Shown here: positions 17,628 through 26,202 of the stretch, one piece after another
Numbering within the stretch: position 1 is the first letter of the stretch
How the letters are laid out: each line of letters begins with the position of its first letter
From: Lentisphaerae bacterium GWF2_57_35
GTDB lineage: Bacteria > Verrucomicrobiota > Kiritimatiellia > CAIQIC01 > GWF2-57-35
Direction: 5' to 3'
DNA: 64,000 nt
Assembly: GCA_001804865.1 (NCBI GenBank)
Contig: MHBK01000032.1
Coordinates: 47,066 to 111,065 of the forward strand
Position numbers and translations under genes: made by a program
The notes under the pieces: model-generated
Seen by the model: the letters and a program-made list of their open reading frames with translations, nothing else
Database searches by the model: none
Told to the model about the DNA's origin: nothing

Positions 17628-18797
17628 ATGAGCCGCGATAAGTTAATCGGATTGTTGTCAGAGTTGATCGCCATTCCGAGCGTCAATCCGGAGGACACGC
17701 ACGATGCATCGGTTTCGGGGGAGCTGAGGCTGGCGTCCTTTCTTTCGGGATATCTGTCCGAACTGGGTTTTTCGGTCCGGTTGCACGAGAAGACGCCTAA
17801 TCGTCCCAATGTAATAGCCGAATATGGCCCCGAGCAGCCCCGGCGGACCATTCTACTGGAATCGCATATGGATACGGTAGGGGTGGCCACCATGAAGCGT
17901 GCGCCTTTTAAAGCCGAGATTATCGACGGCCGGCTTTATGGACGTGGGGCCTGCGATACCAAAGGGCCCATGGCCGCCGGGCTGTGTGCGATGACCCCTG
18001 AGGTGCTCGACGCATTGGCCGAGGCGGGATGCCGGGTCGTCTTTGTGGGGGCCATGGGAGAAGAAAAAGGGAATGTCGGCGCCATTCAATTGGTCGAGGC
18101 TGGGATTCATGCGGACGATATCGTTATTCTTGAGCCCACGAACATGCAGTTGGTGCATGCGCATAAAGGAACCTTGTGGCTAAATATCCACGTTTCGGGC
18201 GTGGCCGCGCATGGATCCAATCCGGAACGCGGAAAAAGCGCAATCCTGGGCATGCAGGCGGTTATTGAAATGCTGAATCGGCAGATCGCGGCAGACCGCG
18301 AGCGTTTTTGCGATCCCGTGTTGGGGCGACCGACGTTGAACATTGGCAAGATCGAGGGCGGGGCGGCGGTCAATATTGTACCGGATCGCTGCCGCATCGA
18401 AATCGACCGACGGACGCTTCCGGGAACGGACTATGAGGAGGCTTTGTCGAACATCGGAAGCGGAATGCGGAAGCTTTGCAGCGAAGGGGTTATTGCAGGA
18501 TTTGACCTGGAGATCATCAAAAACGGCGTGCCGTTTCAAACCCGCGCCGATTCGTCTTTGGTGAAAAGCCTTTCGGCTTCCCTGGCGCGAAAAGGGCAGC
18601 GCGTGGAGACCGTGGGCGCGGCTTGGTACAGCGATGCCGGACCCTTATCCACGATTTGCCGTGATATTGTCGTGTTCGGTCCGGGCCGAATCGAGGAAGC
18701 TCATACCGCCGAGGAGCATATCGAATTGGATAGCCTTCACGCGGGCTATGAGGTTATAAAGGATTTTCTTGTTTCCAATGGAAAAAGCAAAGAGTGA
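17628..18797 (+). CDS. M20 family metallopeptidase (ArgE/DapE-type deacylase)
   Basis: 389 residues. Motifs of the di-zinc M20 family are intact: LLESHMDTVG (first metal His and catalytic Asp), GRGACDTKGPMAA (bridging Asp), VGAMGEEKGN (catalytic Glu and metal Glu) and LEPTNMQ. The inserted dimerisation domain follows near residues 180-290. Family members remove acyl or succinyl groups from ornithine or diaminopimelate precursors, or cleave peptides; the substrate here cannot be set. The frame is open far upstream, inside antisense smc, but the ATG at 17628 follows GGGGGAA and gives the normal N-terminus. It is followed after 21 bases by a glycosyltransferase gene. Confidence 0.88.
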   Translation: MSRDKLIGLLSELIAIPSVNPEDTHDASVSGELRLASFLSGYLSELGFSVRLHEKTPNRPNVIAEYGPEQPRRTILLESHMDTVGVATMKRAPFKAEIIDGRLYGRGACDTKGPMAAGLCAMTPEVLDALAEAGCRVVFVGAMGEEKGNVGAIQLVEAGIHADDIVILEPTNMQLVHAHKGTLWLNIHVSGVAAHGSNPERGKSAILGMQAVIEMLNRQIAADRERFCDPVLGRPTLNIGKIEGGAAVNIVPDRCRIEIDRRTLPGTDYEEALSNIGSGMRKLCSEGVIAGFDLEIIKNGVPFQTRADSSLVKSLSASLARKGQRVETVGAAWYSDAGPLSTICRDIVVFGPGRIEEAHTAEEHIELDSLHAGYEVIKDFLVSNGKSKE

Positions 18798-18818
18798 CGG
18801 ATTTTTGGGAGTGAATCA

Positions 18819-20429
18819 TTGAGCAAAGGTCAGCGTCTCGTATTATGGCTGGTGGGGTTGGGCGCCATTGGACTGATCTTTGTCCTGGGTGCGGCCAATC
18901 TCTACCTGGGTGACCTCAATCAGGATGAAGGCTGGTATTTGTATGCCGCGCGACTAGTCTCGCAGGGACAGTTGCCTTATCAGGATTTTGCCTACACCCA
19001 AGCCCCCGTGCTTCCCTTCGTTTACTCGCTCGCGCAATCTTGGGTGGATCGGTGGGGTGTTGCTGGCGGCCGTATGTTCACCTGGTGTTTGGGCTTCGTT
19101 TCCATTTTGGCCGCGAGCGGATTGGCGGCGCGGCTGGCTGCGCCGGGCGCTCGTTGGGCGTCCGCGTTGCTGGCGTTGGTCTTGATCGCGGGAAACGTCT
19201 ATCAAAGTTACTTTACCACGGTGGTGAAAACCTATGCGCTCTGCGCCTTTTTCCTTTCCACCGGTTTGCTGGCTCTGACGTATTCGCGAAAAAACGGTTT
19301 CGTGGCTTTCCTTTCGGGGGTGTTGCTGGTCATGGCCGGTGGAACCCGCATTTCAGCGGGTGGGGTGGCGGCGACGGCCTTCTGCTATCTGGCCTGGCAA
19401 TCGAGGCGCATCGGGTTTCGGCCATTTCTGGCTTTTGCCGTGGGCTCCGGGTTGACCGCGGTCGTAATTTTTCTCCCGCTGTTTTTTGCCGCGCCCGAGG
19501 GCTTTTTGTTTGGCGTCATTCAATATCATTCCGGCCGCTCGGCGGGCAGTCTGCTTCAGACGCTGATCTTTAAGGCCGGTTTTATTTCGCGTCTGGTTCA
19601 GGCCTATTTCTGGCCGATCGCCTTGGCCGCGGTCTTGCTGATCGGACGCTGGTGCAATAAGAGCCGTTCTGTCGAAACGCTTTTGGATATGCCCTGGTTT
19701 TCCGGATTGGTTTGGGCGGCGCTGGCGTTTGTGACGCTGATGCATTTTGCCGCGCCGGTGCCTTATGAGGATTATCAAGTCATGCTGTTCCCCCTCTTTT
19801 GCGCTGCACTGGCCCCGGCTCTGATTCGATGGACTTGCACCGCCGCCGATTCGCCTCGCATCGATGCTCGCCGCGTCACGGGCCTGCTGTCGATCGTTTT
19901 TGTGGTGTCCGTTCTTTCGGCGTTCTCTTCGCCGATCAACCAAAGCTGGTTCATTCTTGGGCGCGACCGCATTTGGTGGAAAATGAAAGAGCAGCCCGAT
20001 CTGCAACGGCTGCAGGACGTCGCGCGCTGGATCAACGAAATGGCTCCTCCCGGCGATATGATTCTAACTCAGGACACCTATCTGGCGGTGGAAGCCGGGC
20101 TGACCGTACCGCGCGGAATGGAAATGGGACCGTTCAGCTATTTCCCGGCTTTTGATCGGGCCAAAGCGGATAAGTTGCATCTGCTGAACCGCGAATCCAT
20201 GGAGGAATTGCTCCGAACCACGCCCGCCGGCATCGCGGCCTTCAGCGGATATGGACTTTCGATCTATTCTCCCGAAGTGCAGGAAATCAACGAAGAGGAC
20301 TATGCCGTCTTCTGGTCCATCGTTTACGATCGTTTTGAGGATGTGCTGGATGTTCCCGCGTTTGGCCAAGGGCATACTACATTGAAAGTCCTGGCCGCCA
20401 GCGATGCTAAACGTGACGGCTTTAAATAA
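18819..20429 (+). CDS. Integral membrane glycosyltransferase, GT-C/GT39 type
   Basis: 536 residues with about ten hydrophobic segments in the first 400. After the first membrane helix comes LNQDEGWYLYAARLVSQGQL, with the acidic residue of the first periplasmic loop typical of PMT/ArnT-like GT-C enzymes that use polyprenyl-phosphate sugars. A soluble periplasmic domain forms the last ~140 residues. The donor and target are unknown; neighbours do not settle it. The start is TTG at 18819, the only in-frame start near a ribosome site (GGGAGTG, five bases upstream). It is 21 bases downstream of the peptidase stop, so probably cotranscribed. Confidence 0.83.
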   Translation: MSKGQRLVLWLVGLGAIGLIFVLGAANLYLGDLNQDEGWYLYAARLVSQGQLPYQDFAYTQAPVLPFVYSLAQSWVDRWGVAGGRMFTWCLGFVSILAASGLAARLAAPGARWASALLALVLIAGNVYQSYFTTVVKTYALCAFFLSTGLLALTYSRKNGFVAFLSGVLLVMAGGTRISAGGVAATAFCYLAWQSRRIGFRPFLAFAVGSGLTAVVIFLPLFFAAPEGFLFGVIQYHSGRSAGSLLQTLIFKAGFISRLVQAYFWPIALAAVLLIGRWCNKSRSVETLLDMPWFSGLVWAALAFVTLMHFAAPVPYEDYQVMLFPLFCAALAPALIRWTCTAADSPRIDARRVTGLLSIVFVVSVLSAFSSPINQSWFILGRDRIWWKMKEQPDLQRLQDVARWINEMAPPGDMILTQDTYLAVEAGLTVPRGMEMGPFSYFPAFDRAKADKLHLLNRESMEELLRTTPAGIAAFSGYGLSIYSPEVQEINEEDYAVFWSIVYDRFEDVLDVPAFGQGHTTLKVLAASDAKRDGFK

Positions 20430-20660
20430 ACACAACGAAGACCTTTATTGTAAACCTCGCCATGAATCCTTTGCAGCCATAAGCATGGATTCAAAAAAAT
20501 CCTCGGTACGGCGTGAACGCCGCCCGAGATTTGTGACGTTGGGCATAAGAGATCATGAAGATAACAAGCATGATGGCCATATTCCCGTTAATCCTTATGA
20601 GTTGCATCACCGCTTCGCATGCCCCTTCTAGACCGATCGTTCGCCAAAAAAGATCCACGA

Positions 20661-20688
20661 TTTTGGAGGATTCCGCTCTGTCGGAACC
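20661..20688. repeat. Palindromic repeat copy (TTGGAGG family)
   Basis: TTTTGGAGGATTCCGCTCTG followed by TCGGAACC is a shorter copy of the element at 45782 and 49327: it keeps the TTGGAGG edge and one inner hairpin (ATTCCG/CGGAAC around CTCTGT). It lies in the 407-base gap between the glycosyltransferase and the convergent secreted-protein gene. Apart from the terminator at 20775, I see nothing else in that gap. Confidence 0.65.
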
Positions 20689-20774
20689 TTCTTGGCCCAG
20701 CTCAACATCCTTGACCCGCAAACGCACGCATCCATGATGCCGCTAAGTTTCAGATCAGGCGGAAATTCCAAAAA

Positions 20775-20808
20775 GCGCAAGGCGGCATTGAGTATTGCCG
20801 CCTTGCGC
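20775..20808 (-). terminator. Terminator of the three-repeat secreted protein gene
   Basis: A perfect 13 bp inverted repeat, GCGCAAGGCGGCA / TGCCGCCTTGCGC, with an 8-base loop. On the minus strand it is followed by TTTTT and lies about 30 bases after the stop codon of the gene at 20837-22120. Confidence 0.9.
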
Positions 20809-20836
20809 GAGTGATGAATTGGGTTGTTGTGTCGGC

Positions 20837-22120
20837 TTACTTTTCGAATGAAATGCTGTCAAAAGCGGCTGACGCGCCTTCTCCGATGACAAGAAGTTGA
20901 ACAAAAACTATGCCCCCATTGCCGGCCCATGACGAGACGTCGACGAGGTACTCGCCCGGCTCTGAGATCGACAGGAATTCCTGGTAGTTTGCGTCATTCG
21001 GACCGGAGAGTGCGACAGCTACGGACCCGCCGGCAATACGGGGAATCTGCACATGCAGCTTGCCGCTGACGCTGAGATCCTGCGTGCCGGCATTTATCCA
21101 GGACTTGCCCCAGCTGGAAGGACCTGACTCAGTCAGGGTAGCCGTTCCTTGGCCGTTCGCCCATAGGGTCGATTGCCACGAATTCCATTCCAGCACATTC
21201 TGCATGTCCTGCAGCCAGATAGCATCTGCCCCGATGCTTACCTTGCTGTAATAAACTTCAGCGCTCTGTCCTTCTGCTACCAATTGAAGGTAGACATCCT
21301 CGCTTCCTTCCGTATTTCCTTCCCAATTGGTCACAATGGTCGAGTACTCGCCGGGTTCAGTGATCGTAAGATACTCGGTGTAATTCGCATCGTTGGGGCC
21401 TGACAGGGCCACTTTGGCTGTGCCTGCAAGGGCAGGAATGGTTACCGATAGTTTCTTGCAACTGCTGACATCGACTTGGCCGGCATATGTCCACGACTTG
21501 CCCCAGGAGGCCGCCGATACGTCGTTGCTCTGCGTGAGTGTGCTGTATCCAGCCGCTCTGACCGTTGTGTTGTAATTGTCCCATTGAGATGCGTCGTTCA
21601 TATTCGCCTTCCAGTCAGTCATTCGCCCTAGTCTGATTTCTTTGAAAGACACAAAGGCGTTTTCCCCGACGGGGATGAGAAGCACGTAGAGTTCTTCGGC
21701 GCCGGGCCCATTGCCGAGCCAGTTTGAAATGTCAACGATGCGTTGGCCTGGATTCTGGATGACCATCATTTCCTCGTAGGCGCTCGAATTGGGTCCAGCC
21801 AGAGCCACAATGGTTTGTCCGGAGATTTGAGTCACATCAATCGAAAGATAACGAAACACGGATACATCCGCTTCACCCACGTGCGTCCACGCGCTTCCCC
21901 AGTTATCTTCGCTCGTTTCGTATAGCCTCGAGGCGTCGTTGCTGTTGCTTTGAAAAGCAGTATTCCACGTTTCCCAATCGGTCGTATGGTCCATGTACCC
22001 CAACCAGGCGGCTGCAGTCGGGTTCAGCAGATTGGCCTGCGCGGATATGGCGATGGCAAATGCGCCCAGCGTAGAGCCCATCATCCGCCAAATTTTTGAC
22101 TTCTTAACAACCCTCTTCAT
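20837..22120 (-). CDS. Secreted protein with three tandem ~130-residue repeats
   Basis: 427 residues, family not recognised. The ATG at 22120 follows GGAGG at ideal distance. A signal peptide (about 1-30, ending ISAQA) precedes three homologous units, about residues 35-165, 166-295 and 296-427. Each has a W-x-x-W/Y-N-x start, a SWGKSWTYAG-like segment, then L-x-V-x-I-P, VALSGPNDANY and EPGEYLVDVSSW, with alternating hydrophobic residues suggesting beta-sandwich domains. Units 2 and 3 are closest. The pattern resembles carbohydrate-binding or adhesive modules, but that is a guess. No anchor motif is seen at the end. It has its own terminator. Confidence 0.82.
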   Translation of the reverse strand: MKRVVKKSKIWRMMGSTLGAFAIAISAQANLLNPTAAAWLGYMDHTTDWETWNTAFQSNSNDASRLYETSEDNWGSAWTHVGEADVSVFRYLSIDVTQISGQTIVALAGPNSSAYEEMMVIQNPGQRIVDISNWLGNGPGAEELYVLLIPVGENAFVSFKEIRLGRMTDWKANMNDASQWDNYNTTVRAAGYSTLTQSNDVSAASWGKSWTYAGQVDVSSCKKLSVTIPALAGTAKVALSGPNDANYTEYLTITEPGEYSTIVTNWEGNTEGSEDVYLQLVAEGQSAEVYYSKVSIGADAIWLQDMQNVLEWNSWQSTLWANGQGTATLTESGPSSWGKSWINAGTQDLSVSGKLHVQIPRIAGGSVAVALSGPNDANYQEFLSISEPGEYLVDVSSWAGNGGIVFVQLLVIGEGASAAFDSISFEK

Positions 22121-22763
22121 ACTCGCCTCCTTTGTTGTTGGTTGACTATGCGCAGCTCGTGTCTGCGCGATATCTTGACGCTCGATCTCCATTGACTATC
22201 AGTAAGTGATAAATCTTATCATATAGCAAGATAAAAGAGTGCAAGGGATAAAGATTGGATATGGGGCTGTTTTGCGCGGCCCTTCGACTCAAGCATACGG
22301 CAAAAAACAATACATAATACATGTAAAACAAATATGATATACACATTATGTTGTGAAGCCGATGGGAATATTCCGTTCATAGGTCCCGAAAAAGCATCTG
22401 ACGTTGCGACAGCTCGGATTGCACTTTCATGAAAATATTTATCAGTATAATCATGCTTGGGGATTTACGGCAATTAGGGCCGCATCTATGATCCGGCGTC
22501 AGCGCATCGAATAGATGGATAACTTAAGACCGAGTCCGGAATGCGATTCAGCATAAAAAGTCAGAATAGTCACAACGCTTGCTTGCAAAGTGAATATGAC
22601 TTGCGACGTCTGGACGCGTTCGTTCTTTGCCGTGAAAGGACGCTCACTCCGCTGAGCGCTTTGCTTATCCATCTGATCTGTTTATTCGTTGAGCCAAACG
22701 TTTGTGTGGCCAGCGATTTGCTCATCCGCTACACTCTGTTTTTGATCAAACCGGGAGAGTATT
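22121..22763. other. Large divergent intergenic region, no gene seen
   Basis: About 640 bases between the secreted-protein gene and iorA, AT-richer than the flanks around 22200-22480. Short frames here have no ribosome site or coding character. It should hold the promoters of both flanking genes; TATGAT-like boxes are present near 22230 on the minus strand, but spacing to a -35 box is poor, so no promoter is called. Confidence 0.5.
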
Positions 22764-24344
22764 ATGCAGTCTTATTTATGGTTGGGAGACGAAGCGCTTG
22801 CCCAAGCGGCCATTGATGCGGGGTTGTCAGGCGTGTTCGCTTATCCAGGAACGCCTTCCACTGAAATCACCGAGTATATCCAGAAGTCAAAGCTGGCGGC
22901 TGAACGCGGCATTCATTCGAAATGGAGCTGCAACGAAAAGACAGCGATGGAAGAAGCCATCGGCATGTCTTTTGCCGGCAAACGGGCAATGGTTTGCATG
23001 AAGCATGTCGGGCTGAACGTGGCGGCGGATGCGTTCATCAACTCGGCCATTACCGGCGCCAACGGGGGGTTGGTGGTGGCGTCTGCGGACGATCCTTCGA
23101 TGCACTCCAGCCAGAACGAGCAGGACAGCCGGTTTTACGGTCAGTTTGCGCAGATTCCCTACTTCGAACCTTCCTCGCAACAAGAGGCTTATGACCTGAC
23201 CTTGCAGGCTTTCGACGTGTCCGAACGGCATGGCGTGCCGGTGCTGATTCGCCTGACCACCCGCATGGCCCATTCGCGCGCCAACGTCATTCGGCGGGTT
23301 GAGACCCCCCGCGATCAAAACAGCCTGCACCTGCCGGCCGATCCCCGCCAGTTTGTGCTGCTGCCCGCCATCGCGCGCCGGAATTACAGCCGTCTGCTGC
23401 AGAAGGCGCCGCTTTTCGAGCAAGAATCCGAAGTCTCGGAATTTAACCAATATGTTGAGGGCCCGGATCGGCGCATGGGCATCCTGGCGTGCGGAATTGC
23501 CATCAATTACATCCAGGAAGTTTATGGCGAAAAAGGATGTCCGCATTCCTTGTTGAAAATTGGCCGCTATCCGATTCCGCGAAAGCTGGTGAACCGGCTG
23601 GTCGAGTCCTGCGAATCCGTGATGGTTTTTGAAGACGGCTATCCGATGGTGGAGGAACTGGTGCGAGGGCTAACCTCCAAAGGGCCCCACGTGCGCGGGC
23701 GTCTGGATGGAACGTTGCCGCGGGACGGGGAATTAAGCCCGACCTGTGTGGCCAAAGCGCTGGGATTCCCGGCGCCGGAAACGGCAAAAGTGCCGGCGGA
23801 AGTCGTGGGCCGGCCGCCCTCGATGTGCCGCGGCTGTCCTCACGCCAATACGTTCGAATTTATCGTTGAAGCCGTTAAAAGTTTTCCGCAGGCGCGGGTC
23901 TTTTCGGATATCGGCTGCTACACGCTGGGGGCGCTGCCGCCGTATGAAGCCATCAACTCGTGCGTCGACATGGGGGCGTCCATTACCATGGCGAAGGGCG
24001 CGTCCGATGCGGGGCTGCATCCGTCGCTTGCCGTGATCGGCGATTCGACCTTTGCGCATTCGGGCCTTACCGGGCTGCTCGATGTGGTGAGCGAAAAATC
24101 GCCGGTGACGATCGTCATCGGCGACAACCTGATCACCGGCATGACCGGCGGGCAACCCAGTGCGGCCTATCAGCGGTTGGAGCAGCTCGTCTTGGGGATC
24201 GGCGTCGAACCCCAGCACCTGCATGTCGTGGTTCCGCTGCCGGTGAATCACGAGGTGAATGTGGAATTGTTGAAGAAGGAAATGGAGTACCCGGGGCCCT
24301 CGGTGATTATCGCTCGTCGGGCTTGTGTACGCGCCGCGGTTTAA
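22764..24344 (+). CDS. iorA: Indolepyruvate ferredoxin oxidoreductase, alpha subunit (no ferredoxin domain)
   Basis: 526 residues. The pyruvate-ferredoxin oxidoreductase-type N-terminal domain (GVFAYPGTPSTEITEYI; EEAIGMSFAGKRAM) is followed by domain II and a thiamine diphosphate domain near 350-500 (CRGCPHAN, GCYTLGALPPY, VIGDSTFAHSG, NLITGMTGGQPS). The enzyme oxidatively decarboxylates aryl-pyruvates from aromatic amino acids to aryl-acetyl-CoA. Known IorA proteins usually exceed 590 residues because of a C-terminal 2[4Fe-4S] domain; here the protein ends right after the thiamine domain with no CxxCxxC motif. Electrons must leave through another protein or the reaction differs. GGGAGAG precedes the ATG. 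iorB follows 28 bases later. Confidence 0.9.
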   Translation: MQSYLWLGDEALAQAAIDAGLSGVFAYPGTPSTEITEYIQKSKLAAERGIHSKWSCNEKTAMEEAIGMSFAGKRAMVCMKHVGLNVAADAFINSAITGANGGLVVASADDPSMHSSQNEQDSRFYGQFAQIPYFEPSSQQEAYDLTLQAFDVSERHGVPVLIRLTTRMAHSRANVIRRVETPRDQNSLHLPADPRQFVLLPAIARRNYSRLLQKAPLFEQESEVSEFNQYVEGPDRRMGILACGIAINYIQEVYGEKGCPHSLLKIGRYPIPRKLVNRLVESCESVMVFEDGYPMVEELVRGLTSKGPHVRGRLDGTLPRDGELSPTCVAKALGFPAPETAKVPAEVVGRPPSMCRGCPHANTFEFIVEAVKSFPQARVFSDIGCYTLGALPPYEAINSCVDMGASITMAKGASDAGLHPSLAVIGDSTFAHSGLTGLLDVVSEKSPVTIVIGDNLITGMTGGQPSAAYQRLEQLVLGIGVEPQHLHVVVPLPVNHEVNVELLKKEMEYPGPSVIIARRACVRAAV

Positions 24345-24372
24345 TTGGATGTAGAGATTGGGAGTCACGAGA

Positions 24373-24960
24373 ATGAAGCAGGACATTATTATTGCCGGTG
24401 TAGGCGGCCAGGGATTGCTGACGATCGCCGGAGTGATCGGCGCCACCGCGCTAAAGGCCGGCTTGAACGTTAAACAGTCGGAAGTGCACGGAATGGCCCA
24501 GCGGGGTGGGGCGGTCGTTTCGCATCTAAGGCTTTCTTCCCAGCCCATCGCCTCGGATTTGGCGCCGGAAGGCTCCGCCCATTTGTTGCTGTCGACCGAA
24601 CCCATGGAAGCCTTGCGATACCTTCCGTTGCTGCGTCAGGATGCCTGGCTGGTGTCCAACAAGAATCCCGTCCAGAACATCAGCGCGTATCCCTCGCTGG
24701 AAGCCTTGTGGAAACGGATTGGCGAATGGCCTCACCCGATGCTGTTGGATGCCGACGAGCTGGCTCGCAGCGCCGATGTCCGGCGCGCCTCCAACGTGGT
24801 CATGCTGGGGGCCGCTTCGGTCTTTATCCCTCTTTCGCATGAACGAATGAAGGACGAAATTCGCAGCATCTTCGATCGCAAAGGCTCGGCTATTGTGGAG
24901 AAAAACATCAACGCCTTTGATTTGGGCCGGGCCGCGGCGCTGAAGATTCACGGGAAGTGA
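24373..24960 (+). CDS. iorB: Indolepyruvate ferredoxin oxidoreductase, beta subunit
   Basis: 195 residues of the PFOR gamma-type domain, the partner of IorA that binds CoA and completes the active site. The beginning IIIAGVGGQGLLTIAGVIG and the segment QSEVHGMAQRGGAVVSHLR are diagnostic. I start at the ATG at 24373, eight bases after GGGAG; a GTG five codons earlier lies inside that ribosome site. It forms a two-gene operon with iorA and is followed by a hairpin at 24972. Confidence 0.92.
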   Translation: MKQDIIIAGVGGQGLLTIAGVIGATALKAGLNVKQSEVHGMAQRGGAVVSHLRLSSQPIASDLAPEGSAHLLLSTEPMEALRYLPLLRQDAWLVSNKNPVQNISAYPSLEALWKRIGEWPHPMLLDADELARSADVRRASNVVMLGAASVFIPLSHERMKDEIRSIFDRKGSAIVEKNINAFDLGRAAALKIHGK

Positions 24961-24971
24961 TGAGCTTGAAG

Positions 24972-24995
24972 ATCGCCGCACCCCTTTGCGGCGAT
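24972..24995 (+). terminator. Probable terminator after iorB
   Basis: ATCGCCGCA - 6 bases - TGCGGCGAT forms a 9 bp stem 11 bases after the iorB stop, followed by TTCCCTT. The T tract is weak, so efficiency is uncertain. A second small hairpin (TTCCC/GGGAA) follows at once. Confidence 0.6.
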
Positions 24996-25037
24996 TTCCC
25001 TTCGCGGGAATCTTACTTTGAAATCGGCATCCGACCC

Positions 25038-25064
25038 TTAGCCGACGGGCGAAGCCCGTGCTAA
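25038..25064. repeat. Short palindromic element
   Basis: TTAGCCGACGGGC - GAA - GCCCGTGCTAA forms a stem with a small bulge. It lies between iorB and the Met-rich protein gene and resembles the other intergenic hairpins of the window, but no T tract follows. Confidence 0.55.
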
Positions 25065-25170
25065 CCAGCCCATCCGCCTCGGCCGCCGCATGTTAACCGA
25101 AATGCGTTTGCCCTGGGCGGCAATAAAGGCTACTCTTTACAACGTACTTCAGAAACACACAGGAGGAATT

Positions 25171-25962
25171 ATGAATAAAAGATGGCTTCTATTGACCGGT
25201 TACGTCTGTTTGGCTTTCTCGTTGGCGTCATTTGCTGAGGATCAAGTTCAATCGATCCTCAAGCGGGCTGAAGGCATCAAGCGATATCATCAGAATTCCA
25301 AGATGTCCATGAACATGATGGGCAACCAAATGGAAATCACGGGCGAGATGTGGGTTAATGACGGCAAGATGCGCATGGAAATGGTAATGCCGCCTGCCAA
25401 CATGAAACAAATCGTCATCTCGGATGGATCATTTACCTATACGCACATGCCCATGATGAACATGGTCCAGAAAATGGACATGAAGAAAATTCGCGAAGCC
25501 CTCGGGGCTGATGCGGCGAAGCAAATTGGCGGGCCTGGAGCCGGGAGCGACGCCGATCCATTCCAGGCGTTGGATCGAAGCTCGATCAAGTATGTCGGCA
25601 GCGACGAGCTTAATGGCGAAAAAATGGATGTTATCGAGGGAACTTTGGCGTCGGACAAGAACGCCATGAAGGATATGCCCATGATGCCGGAACGGGCAAA
25701 ATATTGGGTTTCTATCGATGACGGCTTGCCCCGGAAAATGGTGTTTTACGGCAAAGACGGGCAGGAGATGCTGGTGCAGGAATTCAGCCAGGTGGAAGTC
25801 GATCCCCAGATGGACGAATCGCTTTTCGTGTTTACGACGCCTGAAGGCGCTCAGGTCATGGATATGACCGAAGGCGTGATCAACATGTATAACGAAATGC
25901 AAAAGGGAGCCGCCCCCATGGCGCCGGCAGCGCCGCCGGCGCCGGTTCCGGCCGGGGAATAA
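25171..25962 (+). CDS. Met-rich periplasmic LolA/LppX-like protein
   Basis: 263 residues. The ATG at 25171 follows AGGAGG six bases away; the frame is open further upstream without a ribosome site. The signal peptide ends near residue 22 (SLASFAED). The mature part follows the LolA/outer-membrane lipoprotein-sorting pattern: an N-terminal helix, repeated strands (ITGEMWVNDGKMRMEM; KQIVISDGSFTYTH), then KMVFYGKDGQEMLVQEFSQV and a final Phe-rich strand. It contains 31 Met, about 12 percent, clustered at MSMNMMGNQM, HMPMMNMVQKMDM and MPMMPE. The tail is Pro/Ala-rich. A role in lipid or lipoprotein handling is inferred from fold only; Met clusters could bind copper or silver. Confidence 0.78.
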   Translation: MNKRWLLLTGYVCLAFSLASFAEDQVQSILKRAEGIKRYHQNSKMSMNMMGNQMEITGEMWVNDGKMRMEMVMPPANMKQIVISDGSFTYTHMPMMNMVQKMDMKKIREALGADAAKQIGGPGAGSDADPFQALDRSSIKYVGSDELNGEKMDVIEGTLASDKNAMKDMPMMPERAKYWVSIDDGLPRKMVFYGKDGQEMLVQEFSQVEVDPQMDESLFVFTTPEGAQVMDMTEGVINMYNEMQKGAAPMAPAAPPAPVPAGE

Positions 25963-25993
25963 AAGGCGTTGTATTTCTGCAACGCGGCCTCAG

Positions 25994-26034
25994 AAGGCGG
26001 TCCGACTTCATAGAAGCTGGACCGCCTTTTGTTT
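25994..26034 (+). terminator. Terminator after the Met-rich protein gene
   Basis: AAGGCGGTCC - 15 bases - GGACCGCCTT followed by TTGTTTT, about 30 bases after the stop codon. It lies between convergent genes and could serve both, though the minus-strand gene ends 170 bases away. Confidence 0.85.
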
Positions 26035-26090
26035 TGGCTTATGAATCTTGGAGTGTAACCCTACAAGAGAGGAGTAGGACTTGGACGTGA

Positions 26091-26180
26091 CGCGGTGTCT
26101 TACGACACCGCGAACGTGGCTACCCCGTTTGCGTCCCGATTTTATCGGGGCGCATTTCTCACCGGGCGGTGAGAAATGCG
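26091..26180. repeat. Cluster of three hairpins downstream of flagellin
   Basis: Three consecutive stems: CGCGGTGTC/GACACCGCG (9 bp, loop TTAC), GCGTCCCGAT/ATCGGGGCGC (10 bp with one G-T pair), and CGCATTTCTCACC/GGTGAGAAATGCG (13 bp perfect, loop GGGC, 26151-26180). None is followed by a T run on either strand. The last ends 22 bases from the flagellin stop codon. Confidence 0.8.
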
Positions 26181-26202
26181 GGTTAGGCGGCGCGCTTCCC
26201 GT

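Noticed and set aside
20555..20737. 60-residue frame with a signal-like start and possible lipobox (LILMSC)
   Set aside because: Weak ribosome site, and the second half is encoded by the palindromic repeat at 20661. It could be a small lipoprotein broken by the repeat, but support is too thin.
22541..22816. 91-residue frame upstream of iorA
   Set aside because: No ribosome site, overlaps the true iorA start in another frame, and no recognisable domain.
24980..25090. Possible CRISPR or attachment-site-like repeats after iorB
   Set aside because: Only single hairpins, no regularly spaced repeats or duplicated tRNA end.
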